Positions 1-9,483 of a DNA stretch of 64,000 nt are shown here, one piece after another. Both the position numbers and the translations under genes were made by a program. The notes beneath the pieces are model-generated. The model was not told where the DNA came from. It worked only from the letters and a program-made list of their open reading frames with translations, and did not search any database. Origin of the DNA: Aromatoleum diolicum (GTDB lineage: Bacteria; Pseudomonadota; Gammaproteobacteria; Burkholderiales; Rhodocyclaceae); the NCBI RefSeq assembly GCF_012910955.1, contig NZ_WTVQ01000002.1:1-64000 (forward strand). Direction: 5' to 3'. The number at the start of each line of letters is the position of its first letter. The first letter of the stretch is position 1.

Positions 1-89
1 TCGTTTCAAATACCGGCAAAACCTTTTCCCCTCTTCCCGACCCCCCGCTTCACCCGCCTAACCACCGCCAGTGCCGCGAAGAGGGGCGA

Positions 90-117
90 ATTATAGACAC
101 CCAAAATATACTGTCAA
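90..117 (-). promoter_or_regulatory. Strong stable-RNA-type sigma-70 promoter reading leftward
   Basis: On the minus strand there is a perfect -35 TTGACA (112-117) and a perfect -10 TATAAT (90-95) separated by 16 bases. The -10 is followed by a GC-rich discriminator (TTCGCCCC), and the -35 is preceded by a long A/T-rich stretch (about 120-165) that resembles an UP element. This combination is typical of rRNA or tRNA operon promoters. The transcribed region runs off the left edge of the window, so the product is inferred, not seen. Bases 1-89 would be the leader; no gene is visible in them. Confidence 0.65.
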
Positions 118-176
118 GCTCCCAAAACAAAAAAATTCTAGTAATGGTGAAAAAACTAGCTTCGCACGCACGTTCG

Positions 177-797
177 TCAGGATTCTTCTTGCAATTCCCA
201 TATCCCCGCTGGCGGAGTGTTTCTCCATACCACCGACGTGCGCTTCCAGCGCAGATTTCGCGGTGCGGAGAATGGGGCTCGGGGTTGGTAGGTAAACTGG
301 ACAAGTTTGCGGTCGGGATTACTCGTGAGGAAGCCGCAAAGGCTATCAACGGTTTCGGCGGCAACATCCTTGGGAAGGGAACGAAATGGCAGACTGGAGA
401 CGAGGACGATTTTCCCGGGGCGATTGATCAAGGAATCGACGATATGTTTCGCCGAAGTCTGCCGTACGTCAGCTGCGGGGTATCGGCTTTTGAGCCGACG
501 TGCAAGGGAAGCCTGAAACTCGACTGCGATCAGCGGCACGCCTGGCAGTTTATGCAGCAGTGCATGGGTGACAGGTCCGGTGCCTGCACCGAGCTCAACG
601 ACAAGATCTGCTCCGATTGCCGCGCTGGCCATGGCATTCGCAAGCGCGCGTGAGGACGGGAGCAGCGCCCCCGTCGAAGCCGGACTGCGCAGCATTGCAA
701 TGAGCAGTTGAACGGACATAATTGAATGATACGGAGAAGCGGAGGCTGTCATGTTAATGCGCGCCCAGGATTCGTGCGGCAGATGATTTGCCGACAC
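177..797 (-). CDS. PmtA-like SAM-dependent phospholipid methyltransferase
   Basis: About 206 residues. A PSSRALANAM segment near residue 47 is followed by VVELGAGTGPVTHALL (about residues 66-81), a Rossmann SAM-binding motif I. The combination resembles the PmtA/phospholipid N-methyltransferase and KsgA-like fold, which would act on membrane phosphatidylethanolamine. The substrate is inferred from family resemblance only. The 797 start is GTG; ATG codons at 752 and 719 are equally plausible, and none has a clear ribosome binding site. The last is closest to where family members usually begin. The gene stands alone, convergent with nothing obvious and upstream of the leftward stable-RNA promoter. 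Confidence 0.6.
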   Translation of the reverse strand: MSANHLPHESWARINMTASASPYHSIMSVQLLIAMLRSPASTGALLPSSRALANAMASAAIGADLVVELGAGTGPVTHALLHKLPGVPLIAVEFQASLARRLKSRYPAADVRQTSAKHIVDSLINRPGKIVLVSSLPFRSLPKDVAAETVDSLCGFLTSNPDRKLVQFTYQPRAPFSAPRNLRWKRTSVVWRNTPPAGIWELQEES

Positions 798-917
798 CGC
801 GTTGGCTGAGACTATCCGGGTTCGCCGGGGAATTTCCCGACGCCCCCAGGGCGGAGCTTCTGTAACAAGCAGGAGCGCGGGTGGCGCGCGGGGTTTTATG
901 ACTAAGATTTTTATGAT

Positions 918-2114
918 CTACCGTGCCGTCACGCTCGCCCCCTCGCGCAAACGGTCATCCGGATGCACGATCACCTGTTCGCCCTCGCGAATGCCGGAAA
1001 GCGCCTGCGCGATGAGGCCGTTGCGCTGGCCGGGTTCGATGCGACGCTTGACGGCCTTACCTTGCTCCACGACAAAGGCGGCCCAGCCACTGCCGTCGCG
1101 AAACAGAGCGCTAGCGGGAATCTGCAGCACGTCCTTGTCTTCCCACAGGATGAAGCTGGCTTCGACGCGGTAGCCGTCGCCGAGGCGCTGCCATTGCGCG
1201 GAAGGAGAGGTGAAGGCGACAATGACCCAGACGCGCTGTTCTTCCACGCCCAGAGCGGAAACCTTGGTGAAACCGGCGGGCTCGATCACGCGTACCACGC
1301 CTTCCAGCGCCCCCTCGCCGCCCCAGCGTTCGAACAGCACGCGAGTACCCGGGCTGATCCGTACGGCGTCGGCGGAAAGCACGTCCACCTCGACTTCCAG
1401 CCCGCGCGGGTCGCCGATCTCCAGAAGCGCCTGCCCTGCGGAAACCGCGCCTTCGCTCTTGCGCGGGATCTTCAGCACATTCCCGGCGACCGGCGACCGC
1501 AACACGACCGGATCGGCAGGCCCGCCGGCGGCGGCATAGCCCAGTGCGGTTCGTGCGGCCTCCAGTTCGTGGCGCGCGGTCGCAACCGTGAATTGCGCCG
1601 AGCGCAGCTCCGAACCGGCGCGCTCGGCCTCGGCCACCCCGCGATCCTCGGCGTCGGCCGTGACATGACCCGCGGCACGCAAGGTCCGGACGCGCTGAAG
1701 ATCCTTTAGCGCCAGTCCGGCGCCGGCTTGCGCTGCCTTCATGCGTTGCTCGACCGCTCCGATATTGGCCTGCGCACCCGCCACCCGTGCCTCGGCCTCG
1801 GCGCGCCGCCTGACGTCCAGCACTTCGGCCCGCTGCGGCTCGAGGGTCACCACGGGCATGCCGGTTTGCACGGCGTCGCCAACGTCGAGCGCGATGCGTC
1901 GCGCGTAGGCGGCGACGGGCGCGGTGATGACGTAGCGATCGACGACGCGCGTCCTGCCCTCCTGCTCGATCGCGACGCGCATGGGCGCGCGCGCTGCTGC
2001 GCCGAGGTCGACGACGACCGGCTGGGCACGAAAGCCGCTATAAAGGCCCCATCCGACCAACGCCGCGATCAGCGCGAGCACGATCCGCCTGCGCCATTGC
2101 ACCATGTTCTTCAT
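918..2114 (-). CDS. HlyD-family periplasmic adaptor of an ABC efflux system
   Basis: 398 residues. It has an N-terminal membrane anchor (about residues 9-27), a lipoyl-like half (VITAPVAAYARRIALDVGD), a coiled-coil hairpin rich in Ala/Glu/Arg (about 95-190), the second lipoyl half (VVLRSPVAGNVLKIP) and a beta-barrel/membrane-proximal C-terminus. This is the standard HlyD/AcrA membrane-fusion layout. It begins 4 bases after the stop of the FtsX-type permease and completes a three-gene export operon (ATPase, permease, adaptor) read leftward from 5212. The substrate is unknown; MacAB- and DevBCA-type systems export lipids, peptides or macrolides. No outer-membrane partner is encoded next to it. 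Confidence 0.85.
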   Translation of the reverse strand: MKNMVQWRRRIVLALIAALVGWGLYSGFRAQPVVVDLGAAARAPMRVAIEQEGRTRVVDRYVITAPVAAYARRIALDVGDAVQTGMPVVTLEPQRAEVLDVRRRAEAEARVAGAQANIGAVEQRMKAAQAGAGLALKDLQRVRTLRAAGHVTADAEDRGVAEAERAGSELRSAQFTVATARHELEAARTALGYAAAGGPADPVVLRSPVAGNVLKIPRKSEGAVSAGQALLEIGDPRGLEVEVDVLSADAVRISPGTRVLFERWGGEGALEGVVRVIEPAGFTKVSALGVEEQRVWVIVAFTSPSAQWQRLGDGYRVEASFILWEDKDVLQIPASALFRDGSGWAAFVVEQGKAVKRRIEPGQRNGLIAQALSGIREGEQVIVHPDDRLREGASVTAR

Positions 2115-2118
2115 GCCG

Positions 2119-4478
2119 TCACTCCGCTGTCTTCAACACGGCGATAAGGTCCAGCCGGTCCAGGCGGCGACGCACCGCCAAGCCGGAAATTGCCGCCGAA
2201 ATCAGCACGACCGTCGCCGCAAACGCGTAGGTTTGCGGCACCAGCACCACCGGCACCCTGAATAAGTCGTTCTGCATCGTATGCGCGATGTAATAGCACA
2301 TCCATTCGCCCAGCCAGAGTCCGAGCGGGATCGCAATGAGCGTCAGGATGCCCAGTTCGCCGAGCAGGATGTAGCCGATCTCGGCGCGCGTGAAACCCAG
2401 CACGCGCAGGCTCGCCAGCTCCCGGCCGCGCTCGGTGAGGGCGATGCGGGCACTGTTGTAGACGACACCGAACGCGATGATGACGGCAAAGACGGTGGCC
2501 ACGTAGGTGAAGAACAGCATGGTCTCGTCCATCATGCGATTGAAGTTGCGGATCTCCTGTCTGCGCTCGGCAACGCCGGCAACCCGCGGCATGTCCTTGA
2601 ACTGAGAGAACAGCGGTTGCAGATACGCGCTATCGACGCCGAGCCAGGCGCCTGAGATCGTCGGCCCCTCGTGCACGAAGCGGTTCAGGGCGGCCAAGTC
2701 CATATAGGCGGACACCCCGAGATATTCCTTCACGAGCCCCGCCACGCTGGCCTCGCGCAGCGGACGATTGCCTTCGAGGACTTCGACGACGATGCGGTCG
2801 CCGACACGCACATCGAGGATCTTGCCAAGGAAGTCCGTGAGCAGGATGCCGTCGGCCGGCAGGTCCACCGGACGCAGATCGGCGTCCAGCAGACGCTGGA
2901 TGTCGCCGCCCGGTTCGACCCCGCGAATGGCGGTGCGGTAGTCGAGATGGCCATGGCGCAGGCGCACCGGCACCGTGCGGAAAACCTCGACATGTTCGAT
3001 CCCCGGCAGGCCGAGCAGGTCGAAGCGGGCACGGTAGGCCGTGGGGTCGGTAAAAGTCACCGACAGATCCTCGCGCTGCGACATGCCGTACTGGATATGC
3101 AGCATGTAGCCGACGGTGTCGCGCTGGAACAGCCCGGTGAGGATGATGCCGCAAGCCAATGCGATGCCCAGCACGGTGAGCGCGGACTTGAACGCCTTGC
3201 GCTGGATGTGGCGGATGATCATGCGCGTGGGCTGTGACAGCCAGCGCTTGAGGCCGAGCTTCTCGACCCGGCTTTCACGATAGTGGGGCGGCGGCTCCGG
3301 CCGCATCGCCTGTGCCGGCTGCAGTTTGGCGGCGCGCCAGACGGCGAGCACGGTACCGGCCCCCGCCGCCAGCAGGCTGGCGATGGTGGCCTCCACGACC
3401 GTCATCGGCTGCAGGCTGAACTTCAGCCAGGGGAAATAGTAGAACTCCATGTAGATGCCGGAGAGCAACTGGCCCAGCCACACGCCCAGCGCGATTCCGC
3501 TGACGATGCCGCAGCCGGCGATGACCGCCACCAGCTTGAGGTAGTGGCCCAGCACAGCAGCATTGCTGTATCCGAAGGCCTTGAGCGTGGCGATCTGCTC
3601 GCGCTGCATCGCCACCAGCCTGCCGATCACCACGTTCAGCAGGAAGGCCGCGACCCCCATGAACATCGAGGGAAACAGGCTCGCCAGGGTGCCGAGTTGC
3701 TCCAGTTCCTGGCTGAAGAAACGGTGCGAACGCTGATCCTTGCGCGCATACGCGCCGAGACCGCCGTAAGGCGTGATCAGCTCGTCGGCGCGGTCGATGA
3801 CGTCCTGCGCGTCCGCGCCGGGGCGCAGGCTGAGCGCAAGGTCGTTGAAGGCTCCGTCCAGGTCATAGGCCTGGCCCAATGCACGGCGTCCCATCCACAT
3901 CACGCCGTAGCGCTTGCTGTCAGGGAAGGCCGAGCCCGGGCGCAACTGCTGGATGAATTCCGGCGACAAGGCCGTTCCGACGAGGGTCAGCGCCTGACGA
4001 CGACCATTCAGGATGGCGTGGAAATGGTCACCCGGGTGAAGCTCGTGGGCTTGCGCGAACGGCGTGCTCACCACCACTTCGTCGGCACGGCCCGGCACGG
4101 GCAATCGCCCCTCGCGCAAATGCAGGCCATTCAGTCCGTGGGGCTCGCTGTCGGACAGGGACACCATCAGCGCGGTCACCGGCTCGGCGAACTCCGGCAT
4201 TTCCAGCCGTATCTGGGCGACGACGCGCGTCTCGACCCGATCCACCGCCGGGATATCGAGGATTCGCTGACGCAGGGACTCGGGGGCGCGTTTCAGCGAG
4301 ACGAACACGTCCGCGAAGCGATACTCGCGATAGTAGGCGTCCTGGGTCGCGCGCAATGCCTCGAGGGTCGACAGAAACATGACGTAGGTGCCGACGCCGC
4401 ACATCACCACGAGGGCAATGGCGAGGGCCTCATATGCCACAGGTCGCGCCAGAGTTTCCGGTTCAGCGCGCGCATCAT
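2119..4478 (-). CDS. ABC transporter permease, two FtsX domains, apparent frameshift near the start
   Basis: About 780 residues with two FtsX-like membrane units (a first helix, a large periplasmic domain, then three helices; repeated) ending in the typical LIAVLKTAE tail. The natural start is the ATG at 4478, overlapping the ATPase stop (TGATG), and encodes [17 protein letters not shown]. That frame then hits a stop within about 10 codons. The rest of the protein, beginning [18 protein letters not shown] (transmembrane helix 1), continues in another frame from about 4430. Homologues as I recall them read straight through with a short GQ linker here, so a small deletion or a sequencing error around 4425-4432 is likely. 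An alternative in-frame ATG at 4515 would add an unrelated Arg-rich leader. Function: permease of the efflux operon with the flanking genes. Confidence 0.75.
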
Positions 4479-5212
4479 CACCATTGCAGCTCCGCCGCCG
4501 CCTTCTTGTGCGCATTGCACTCGATGCGCACCACGCGGCCGTCGCCGAAATACACGACGCGGTCGGCCATCGCCGCGATCACCGCATTGTGCGTGATCAC
4601 CACCGTCGTGGTACCCAGTTCCCGGTTCACGCGCGCGATCACGTCGAGCACCATCACGCCGGTCTGCGCATCCAGCGCGCCCGTCGGTTCGTCGCAAAGC
4701 AGGACCTGCGGACGCTTGGCCACGGCACGCGCGATGGCAACGCGCTGCTGCTCGCCGCCCGACATCTGGCTCGGGAAATGGTCCATGCGCTGCGCCAGCC
4801 CGACCAGGGCGAGTGCTTCCTCCGGCGTCATCGGGTTGTCGGAGATTTCGGTGACCAGGGCGACATTCTCCCGCGCGGTGAGGCTCGGGATCAGGTTGTA
4901 GAACTGGAACACGAAGCCCACATGCTCGCGGCGATAGTGGGTCATCGCCGCATCGTCATTGACGGTGAGGTCATGGTCGCCATAGCGCACCGTGCCGCTG
5001 GTAGGCGTATCGAGCCCGCCGAGGATATTCAACAAGGTCGACTTCCCGCTGCCAGACGGCCCCAGCAGCACCACCAATTCCCCCGCTTGCAGGTCGAGGT
5101 CCACGCCGCGCAGGGCGTCGACGCGCACCTCGCCCATCTGGTAGACCTTTGTGAGTCCGCGCGCCTCGAAGATGGGGCGCGGGGCCGGTACCCGTTGTTC
5201 CTGATCCGTCAT
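4478..5212 (-). CDS. ABC transporter ATP-binding protein (MacB/LolD type)
   Basis: 244 residues. Walker A is GPSGSGKST (about residues 52-60), the signature is [14 protein letters not shown], and Walker B with the D-loop is [11 protein letters not shown], followed by the H-loop ITHN. The arrangement and length match the MacB/LolD/FtsE subgroup that drives FtsX-type permeases. It is the first gene of the leftward operon, and its stop overlaps the permease start, implying translational coupling. It hydrolyses ATP at the inner face of the cytoplasmic membrane; the cargo is not evident from sequence. Confidence 0.93.
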   Translation of the reverse strand: MTDQEQRVPAPRPIFEARGLTKVYQMGEVRVDALRGVDLDLQAGELVVLLGPSGSGKSTLLNILGGLDTPTSGTVRYGDHDLTVNDDAAMTHYRREHVGFVFQFYNLIPSLTARENVALVTEISDNPMTPEEALALVGLAQRMDHFPSQMSGGEQQRVAIARAVAKRPQVLLCDEPTGALDAQTGVMVLDVIARVNRELGTTTVVITHNAVIAAMADRVVYFGDGRVVRIECNAHKKAAAELQW

Positions 5213-5390
5213 ACGCGATCTGTCCGGTGTCTGGCATCCAAGAACGTTCAGCCCATGCAGGTGGCAACGCGATCACGACACGGGTCGACTGGGTGTTGCT
5301 GCGGCGCAAAGCGGAATTGATCCGATTCGCATGGCTACGTCTTTAGCATAGTCGGCAACGCTGGATAAATCGCCCGGCATCGCGTCAGCG

Positions 5391-5918
5391 ATGTGCGTTA
5401 CTGCCTCACCGATCAGATCCAGCTTCCACACGATTCCGGACCCGTGCCTATGGAACGAACGGTGTTTACCGTGGTCTTTTTCGATTATGAAGGCGGCGAT
5501 GAACAAATCCCTGGTCCTGGCGCTTTCCGACACCGGTGCCATGTCGGAACTGCGCCTGCCCGATGGTTCGCGCCCCCGCCGCATGGCCACTGCGCCCGAC
5601 GGCAGTCTGTGGGTCACGCTTTACGGTAGCGGCAAACTCGTACAGATCGACCCCGCTGCGCGTCGCACGCTGCGGGAGATTGCCTTGCCCGCCGGACGGG
5701 ATGGCGGACCCTACGCCGTAACGGTGGACGGCATCGGCAATGTGTGGGCGAACGAAATCAGTACCGACACGGTGGTACGCATGGACGCGGGTAACGGCGA
5801 ACTCCGTGTCGTCAAGCTGCCGTCGAAAGGGGTGGGCATACGCAAGATGATCGTGGATGCCGAGGGGCGGCTGTGGTACATGGGCAGCCACAACGGCCGC
5901 CTGGGCATGTTGCGGTAA
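5391..5918 (+). pseudogene. C-terminal fragment of a Vgb/NHL-repeat lyase-like protein
   Basis: The open frame carries about four beta-propeller-type repeats (APDGSLWVTLYGSGKLVQID, VDGIGNVWANEISTDTVVRM, VDAEGRLWYMGSHNGRLGML). These resemble the C-terminal half of virginiamycin B lyase-like (Vgb) proteins, which are usually near 300 residues. Here only about 140 clearly homologous residues are present, preceded by a low-quality leader. The upstream 180 bases contain no matching propeller sequence in any frame. The likely interpretation is a 5'-truncated remnant, although a short protein starting at ATG 5487 or 5499 cannot be excluded. A half propeller would be unlikely to fold as the family does. 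Confidence 0.5.
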
Positions 5919-6133
5919 CGACCGGCATCGGGTCCATCAGGCGGTCAAGGATTGAGACGCGCTTGCAAGACCGCGCCCAGTACTCGCAGCAATTGAAACC
6001 GCCGAAGATCAACATGTGCAAGGGATCGGGGTTGCAGAAACAGGTGGTTTTGACGTTTTCTTGACACCCCTACGACGGGGCCTTGACGCTCGGCGAGTCA
6101 TTGTGGCAACGATTAACCTGCCCAGGCCCGGCC

Positions 6134-8107
6134 ATGCCCTCGTCCCAATCGATCGAACTCGAACTCTCCGGAAAATATGACCGCGAGCAGTCGCTGAAAT
6201 ATCTGCGCAAGCGTCGCGATGGCCTCGCCCGCCGCATGCCCCCAAGTCGAAGACCGCTTGTCCTGAGCCGCTATTACGTGCTGCTCTATGTCGCAGTGTT
6301 CGCGATGATCGCGTTGTTCTGGTCGCACACCAGCACCGAGTCGCTTGCGGCACGGACGTTTCTTTTCGCCGCAACGGCGGGGTACGCGGCACTTTACACT
6401 GCGCCCTTGTGGCTGCTGAGCGCGCTGCTGGAGCGCTTTCTTCCCGGTCGCAGCGACCCGGGGGTCTGGCGCACGGCGCTGCTCTACGGTGTGGCTTTTC
6501 TCGGCGGCAGCATCGTCCTGCTCGGAATCTATGCTGACTATCGTCTGTACGAACTGTACCAATTTCACTTCAATGCCTTCGTCTGGAACCTGCTGACCAC
6601 CCCGGGCGGCATCGACGCGCTCGGCGCGACCGAGGCAACCGAACGCACGCTGGCTTTGCAGGTCGCCCTTTTCCCCTTGGGCTGCGTGGCGGTCCTCGTT
6701 CTGCTGCACCGGTATGCCGAACGTGGTTGGACGCCGTCGCGTCGCACCATCGTCGTCAGCGCCTTCACGCTCTTTTCAGTGCTGGCGGTCGAGGAATTTG
6801 TCTATGCCTATAGCACGCACACCGGTCAGGAAGATTATCTTCAAGCGGCGGAAACCATCCCGTTCCATCTTCACACCGGGGCGCGAAAGTTCTTCAAGCG
6901 CATGGGCATTGAACAATCTGCTGTCAAGGAACTCCGCCTAGCCGGCGGTACTGTCGATTATCCCGGCCACGACCTGCCGGCCACGCCGGTAGCCGATCGG
7001 CCCAACGTCGTCATGCTGGTCGGCGAATCCTTCCGCTGGGATCTGTTGAGCCCTGAGATCACCCCGAATCTGTGGCAACTTTCCCGGCAGGGAACGCGCT
7101 TCGAACAGCACTACAGCGGCGGCAATCGCACGCGCATGGGGATGTTCTCGATGTTCTATGGGATCTACGCGCCCTATTGGTACAGCTTCGAACGACAACG
7201 CGTCGCCCCTGCCCTGATGAATTTCCTGCGCGAGCACGATTACCAGCTTGCGATCCACACTAGTCAGAGTTTCGACTATCCGGAACTGCGCCATACGGTT
7301 TTTGCCGGGGTACCGGAAGCCCAGTTGCAGGAATTGAAGACTGGCGAACCCTGGCGGCGCGACACGCAGAACATCGATGACCTGATTCGCAAATTCGATC
7401 GGCGCAATCCTGACAAGCCGTTCTACGGCTTCATGTTCTTCGAGTCCACGCATGCGCCCTACACCTTCCCCGAAGAGACGGTCCTGCGCACCGATTACAT
7501 CCGGGAACTCGATTACATGAAGCTTGATCTGCGCGACAACATCGACGGCATTCATGCCCGTTACATCAACGCGGCACACCACGTCGACCAGCAGGTCGGC
7601 CGTTTGATCGAGCATTTGAAGAGGCAAAAACTGCTCGACAAGACCGTCATCATGTTCACCGGGGATCACGGCGAGGAATTCATGGAGAAGGGGCGCTGGG
7701 GGCATGGTCATGGCAACACCTTTCCCGAAGAGCAAATCCGCGTGCCGCTCGTTCTCTGGCTTCCGGGCCAGACGCCACAGGTCGTCACGCACCGGACCTC
7801 ACACCTGCAAATCGCGCCGACGCTACTCGAATACCTTGGCGTAACGGCCCCTTCACGCAGCTACAGTTCGGCCGACACTTTGCAGCAGCCGGTGGAAAAT
7901 CTGGTCATGGGTGAGTACGACTACATGGGCATCGGAGACGGCGAACACAAGATCACTTTCCCATACACCCGCAGTGCTTTCTTCCGTTATGCCGTCTTCG
8001 ACGCCAACGACCACCCGGTTGCCACAGAGGAAGGCCAAAAGGTCATTGCCGAGAAACAGACACTGGTTGACGAAGTTGTTCGCGAGAGTCGACGCTTTGT
8101 AAGATAG
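6134..8107 (+). CDS. YejM/PbgA-like inner-membrane sulfatase-fold protein
   Basis: About 657 residues. The N-terminal third holds about five membrane helices (for example YYVLLYVAVFAMIALFW), including a segment with FHFNAFVWNLLTTPGG that matches the DUF3413 region of E. coli YejM (LHLNPIVWQLVINP). The C-terminal part is a periplasmic alkaline-phosphatase/sulfatase fold: NVVMLVGESFRWD, the GGNRTRMGMFSMFYG loop with a Thr at the nucleophile position, FFESTHAPY, and FTGDHGEEFMEKGRWGHGHG. Unlike E. coli YejM, where I recall the metal-binding Asp-His pair being lost, the DHG motif is retained here. The ATG at 6134 is preferred; a TTG at 6083 would extend the protein. The role could be cardiolipin/LPS homeostasis or lipid phosphotransfer. 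Confidence 0.8.
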   Translation: MPSSQSIELELSGKYDREQSLKYLRKRRDGLARRMPPSRRPLVLSRYYVLLYVAVFAMIALFWSHTSTESLAARTFLFAATAGYAALYTAPLWLLSALLERFLPGRSDPGVWRTALLYGVAFLGGSIVLLGIYADYRLYELYQFHFNAFVWNLLTTPGGIDALGATEATERTLALQVALFPLGCVAVLVLLHRYAERGWTPSRRTIVVSAFTLFSVLAVEEFVYAYSTHTGQEDYLQAAETIPFHLHTGARKFFKRMGIEQSAVKELRLAGGTVDYPGHDLPATPVADRPNVVMLVGESFRWDLLSPEITPNLWQLSRQGTRFEQHYSGGNRTRMGMFSMFYGIYAPYWYSFERQRVAPALMNFLREHDYQLAIHTSQSFDYPELRHTVFAGVPEAQLQELKTGEPWRRDTQNIDDLIRKFDRRNPDKPFYGFMFFESTHAPYTFPEETVLRTDYIRELDYMKLDLRDNIDGIHARYINAAHHVDQQVGRLIEHLKRQKLLDKTVIMFTGDHGEEFMEKGRWGHGHGNTFPEEQIRVPLVLWLPGQTPQVVTHRTSHLQIAPTLLEYLGVTAPSRSYSSADTLQQPVENLVMGEYDYMGIGDGEHKITFPYTRSAFFRYAVFDANDHPVATEEGQKVIAEKQTLVDEVVRESRRFVR

Positions 8108-8229
8108 GTGCTGCCGCATTGATATTTGGGAAGCTGCGTCAAACATTTGCGGCTGGATGGGGGATGCGGACGCATCCGCAAGAAGGGGGCGAAAACAGCT
8201 CTTGAAAATGCTTACCCGCGTCCCCATAA

Positions 8230-8475
8230 TATCAAGCATGGTTGTAATTCCGGCAAGCCGGAGACGTTCTGGACGCGGGTTCGATTCCCGCCACCTCCAC
8301 AGTGTGCATTTGTAAAAGTGTCCAGTGTGGGGGTGTACCGGTTTCGACAGGGCGGGCAATGGTAAGCAGGCAACCCGAGAGGCGACGGACGTAATCCGCG
8401 CAAATCCATAAACGCCAATGATGAGCGTTTCGCTGTAGCCGCTTAAAGGCCGCAGCCGGGGCAGCCTGAGCCCTG
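8230..8475 (+). ncRNA. ssrA: Permuted two-piece tmRNA (ssrA), betaproteobacterial type
   Basis: The 3' acceptor piece comes first: the T-arm GGACGCGGGTTCGATTCCC followed by CACCTCC (8292-8298) and discriminator A at 8299. About 29 bases later the coding piece starts with GGGGGTG (8329-8335), which pairs with CACCTCC to make the acceptor stem. CAGGGCG (8348-8354) pairs with CGTTCTG (8265-8271) as the P2 helix. The tag frame at 8414-8446 reads ANDERFAVAA-stop, and GCTGTAGCC pairs with GGCCGCAGC around it (P5). The order acceptor-intervening-coding is the circularly permuted form described for a group of betaproteobacteria. CCA is not fully encoded. The outer ends of the precursor are approximate. 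Function: ribosome rescue with SmpB. Confidence 0.93.
8414..8446 (+). other. tmRNA tag-peptide reading frame (ANDERFAVAA)
   Basis: Eleven codons beginning GCC AAT GAT GAG and ending GCC GCT TAA encode the degradation tag. The final AA is the ClpXP-recognised end, and A at position 1 is the resume codon. The tag differs by one residue from the ANDERFALAA form common in other betaproteobacteria. Confidence 0.92.
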
Positions 8476-8491
8476 TTACCCAAGACGGCGG

Positions 8492-8511
8492 GCGGGGGCT
8501 TCGGCCCCCGC
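8492..8511 (+). terminator. GC hairpin with TTCG loop after ssrA
   Basis: GCGGGGGC-TTCG-GCCCCCGC is an eight-pair stem with a UUCG tetraloop directly after the tmRNA coding piece. It lacks a downstream T run, so it may act as a 3' stabiliser or processing signal and not as a classical intrinsic terminator. Bases 8512-8745 contain nothing else I recognise. Confidence 0.5.
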
Positions 8512-8745
8512 TGTCACGTTCAGAACATCCCGCGCACTGCCACGGTGCTGCAAGAAGCACGTCACCCCATGCAGCAGGCTGATTGCTCCCCGGTGATCCC
8601 CCGGCAGTTGACGGTCGTCAGAAGTAGAATTTTCTCGACCGCGCTCGGAAGAAATTCTGCGTGAAGGCGTACCGTATTTTGAGACCGCCAGATCACCGCT
8701 AGTCTCAAACAGGCAGAAGGCGACAATCCCGCCCCGTCACTCCCG

Positions 8746-9369
8746 TCACTCGTCCGCCAGCTCGGGGTATTCGCGGCGTAGTGCCTCCCCGTCGCGCCGC
8801 CACCCATGACAGCTGCCGATGAAGGCGACGCTGCGCCCGTCCGGCCAGTGCCGCGGATCGGGGTCGATAGCGATCTGGCGGGCGACGCGGTCGGGCCAGG
8901 AGGCCTGCGTGTAGGTATTGCCGACCTGCGTGATCAAGTCCGTGAGATGCGCGCACCCTTCCCCGCTGCCAACCCGCTCTCGAATCTGTCGCCGGAACCC
9001 CGGACCGATCTGCAGCCCGATCAGCCGGCGATAGACCTCACTGGCTTCCGGGCACTCCCGCCACGGCGCTGCCATCATCCGCGCCTCGACGTCACGAATA
9101 TTGAAATCCCCGTCGATCAGGAAGGCGATCGCCATGTGGTGGATGTATTCCCCGGGGCGCACCGGCTCCCGCGAGCGAAACACCACCGCCTGTGCCTTCT
9201 CGTCCGCCACCGTCGCCTCGATTTCCCACAACCCGTCCTTGCGACGATAGGCATGGCAGGTGATCTGGCGCGTATGCGTGAGTTCGCGCTCACTCGTCCC
9301 AAACATTGCTGACTCCGGATGATCTGTTCTTCGCATAAATCGGCTCCTTATCATTGGCGCATTTTCCAT
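8746..9369 (-). CDS. DUF2889 family protein
   Basis: About 207 residues from the ATG at 9369 (the ATG at 9354 is also possible). Recognisable DUF2889 blocks are HTRQITCHAYRRKDGLWEIEA, IHHMAIAFLIDGDFNIRDVEA, the Cys in PWRECPEA, the L-GL-IGPGFR segment and the GEGCAHLTDLI motif. Two conserved Cys and a His suggest possible metal binding, but no function is established for this family. It is transcribed leftward and faces the tmRNA gene tail to tail. A repeated TTGACA sequence lies 15-30 bases upstream of its start, on the other strand. Confidence 0.8.
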   Translation of the reverse strand: MENAPMIRSRFMRRTDHPESAMFGTSERELTHTRQITCHAYRRKDGLWEIEATVADEKAQAVVFRSREPVRPGEYIHHMAIAFLIDGDFNIRDVEARMMAAPWRECPEASEVYRRLIGLQIGPGFRRQIRERVGSGEGCAHLTDLITQVGNTYTQASWPDRVARQIAIDPDPRHWPDGRSVAFIGSCHGWRRDGEALRREYPELADE

Positions 9370-9454
9370 CGTTTCATGCCTCAATTGACAATATATTGAC
9401 ACAGCTGTGCGGGAGCCGGTCGGAAGTGCGGGACGACGCACTCCACGCCTCTGC

Positions 9455-9483
9455 TTGACTAAAAATACAGATATACATATAAG
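9455..9483 (+). promoter_or_regulatory. Sigma-70-like promoter upstream of the SQR-like gene
   Basis: TTGACT (9455-9460), a 17-base spacer and TATAAG (9478-9483) form a good sigma-70 match in an A/T-rich patch. The gap between the DUF2889 start (9369) and the flavoprotein start (9688) is 318 bases and otherwise holds only a CAATATATTG palindrome (about 9389-9398) that could be an operator. The predicted leader is about 200 bases long. Confidence 0.45.

Noticed and set aside
8300-8328. Segment between the tmRNA halves as a separate small RNA
   Set aside because: It is the short stretch expected to be removed during maturation of a permuted tmRNA.
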